Source: Stichopus chloronotus (lineage: Eukaryota; Echinodermata; Holothuroidea; Aspidochirotida; Stichopodidae). From it: a DNA stretch of 64,000 nucleotides. How positions within the stretch are numbered: position 1 is the stretch's first letter; each line of letters opens with the position of its first letter. The notes beneath the pieces are model-generated. The model was given only the letters and a program-made list of their open reading frames with translations, did not search any database and had not been told where the DNA came from. Positions 62,243 through 64,000 of the stretch are shown piece by piece. The stretch spans positions 27,056,308-27,120,307 of the forward strand of contig CM037842.1 in NCBI GenBank assembly GCA_021234535.1. The letters are read 5' to 3'. A program made the position numbers and the translations under genes.

Positions 62243-64000
62243 CTGTAAAACCAACCATAGACACAGTATCTACAGTATCTGTACATGTACAAGCAACATC
62301 ATACAACAAAATGCACAATAGGAACTCAGTTTATCTCAATCCCAACAAAAGTTTTTCATTACTGCAACTAGATGCCAATTTAGCGGGAAATGCCATGGAT
62401 CATGTTTAGTATAAAACCATCAACGAGAGTATGAATGGCATACTAGTACCAACGTACAGCAGGACCATAAAGGGGAACAGGGCATTTAATACCAACATGG
62501 CATACAAAGAAAATAGGTTTAAACACTGTTAAGCCACTCAGTCTCATCAATAAACGGCTGCAAAAGCTTCATCTCCTCAAAACATTAAATGCATGTGATG
62601 AGTAACGGGTGATGCATAATTCGAATTTTGAAAAGCTTGGGTGAAAAAATTATTGATGAGCAACAAATGACTAAATTTCTATCTGTGAGACTCTCATTTC
62701 TTGAAAGGAAGGCTTTTGTCCTCCCTTATTTTGAATAATCTATCATTTTACAGTAGATCCACAAAAATTGGTTCTAAAAAATGATTGTTTTCTGTAAAAC
62801 AAATGCCTTATTTCCCTTTGAGACATTTGTCTTCTAAATGGTAGGATGGGAAACCCCCTCATACTGTAAGTAACCATTAATACATAGTGATTTCCCCATT
62901 CCTACCTAGTATTAATGCCTCTCTCAACATTTTACTGTTTTCACCCTACTCTTGATCATCAACTATGCTATGACAACAATAACACAAGCAATACATCAAT
63001 AAAATCAACATATTTTGATTTCCATAGTGACACGGCATTGCACCCTTAAACCCCCACTCAACAGCATCTCAACCGAAGCTGCTGTATCACACTCACCCCA
63101 ATAATGTACAATGATGTACCCACACCGTCCAACTACAGCTGGCACCGAACCAAGATGGTACCACATTTAGTTGTTACCCCATCCCAGTAACATTACACAA
63201 CATCAAAGAGAAACGGGGAAAAAGGTTACAAACAATGAATAATTAACTTATATACAACTAACGAACAATAAATCAGCAAACAATAATTGCTACAGTATGC
63301 AAAACATTAACCATTATGGCCTCATAGTTCTTACTAAAGATAATGTTTGGAATGTTGGGGGAGGGGCGGCTCAGAAAAATTTGATGGATTTGACGACAGG
63401 CTATTTCCAATTCACTTGTGACTGTGAGACTAAAAAAAAATAAAAAACGTGATTGTTCTCATCTTGGCAATCAGCACAACATGTGTGTGAGTGACACACC
63501 GGCGACCACACACAGACAGAATAGCACACTCAAAAGCGGTTTTCAGGCTGCCCTGTCAATGAAGTCACACAGAAGACATAAATTGACTCACGGTGTCACA
63601 AATTATGAAACGAAAACCACGATCTGGGCACTTTGATCTTGGCACCAGCATATATCACACTTTGATATGATGTCAGAAACTATAATGAAACACTTTTTTT
63701 TTTTAGAAAAGGGTAAGTACTGCAATTTGTCTGTGACATCACCCAGGGCTGAATGATGTCAAGAATACAGTAAACATCTTGTAATCATTGTACAGTACTT
63801 AGTTCAACACTGCATACCAAATGGAAACTGAGTCCCAAGTTTTTCCTTCTGCAAATATTGTGGGCATGATGTTTCTGTTATTTGACCCCTGTTGACCTCA
63901 CAGGATGTCACCTCTGGTAAATAGTAATGTACTGTAGTACACTGGATCTACATGCCAATATGAACACAGTCCAAATTTCCAGTCTAGAGATATTTGTTTA
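62243..64000. other. Upstream intron or flank, no exon recognised
   Basis: Holds repeat copy 2 (62558-62834). I searched the gene strand for an exon ending in phase 0 that matches the early SMP domain and found none. Confidence 0.45.
62558..62834. repeat. 280-base intronic repeat, copy 2
   Basis: Direct, diverged copy of 58552-58829, with a similar length and the same block order. Confidence 0.75.

Noticed and set aside
63095..63180. Possible upstream exon on the minus strand with donor GGG/GTGAGT
   Set aside because: Would end in phase 1 while the first visible exon starts in phase 0, and its peptide does not match the early SMP domain.

Overview
This is AT-rich, intron-rich metazoan DNA. 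The conserved gene has a deuterostome-like exon layout, and the transposon mix (an intact APE-type non-LTR element, hAT and piggyBac relics, many minisatellites) would suit an echinoderm or another invertebrate deuterostome. The species cannot be fixed from this window alone.

The main content is one large minus-strand gene, entering from beyond the right edge and ending at 18366. I rebuilt 16 coding exons between 62242 and 18366 by matching splice sites, intron phases and protein similarity. Together they are 1872 bases with one open frame from phase 0 to a stop (623 codons plus stop). The product is the invertebrate counterpart of C2CD2/C2CD2L (TMEM24), an ER-anchored lipid-transfer protein of ER-plasma membrane contact sites. 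In order it shows the end of an SMP domain, a C2 domain, a conserved PDGTI-TTVTT segment, a conserved TPTKKSTLII-GVS segment, two similar polybasic modules on adjacent exons, and a C-terminus that fits a class I PDZ ligand. The N-terminal membrane anchor and first half of the SMP domain lie outside the window or were not found.

Region by region: 10-924 (minus) holds an uninterrupted beta-propeller-like coding exon; 1440-3331 an old duplicated repeat; 5757-6060 C/A-rich low-complexity DNA; 7558-8811 a 1-kb foldback made of 53-bp units between two AT microsatellites; 9200-9354 a hairpin repeat; 9566-11650 a frameshifted hAT transposase relic; 11.7-17.9 kb almost featureless DNA; 18.4-62.2 kb the C2CD2L-type gene. 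Its introns hold a full non-LTR retrotransposon ORF (36301-39306, antisense to the gene and about 50 bases from a splice donor), a piggyBac-type MITE with TTAA target sites (47400-47550), and many minisatellites. One of these (61.62-62.17 kb) is built from the end of a coding exon together with its splice donor.

I found no CRISPR array, operon, prokaryotic system, rRNA or tRNA gene. The most interesting points are in the architecture of the C2CD2L-type gene: a run of frame-neutral small exons, a candidate 18-base microexon, a duplicated polybasic exon, and the exon-derived tandem array of splice donors.
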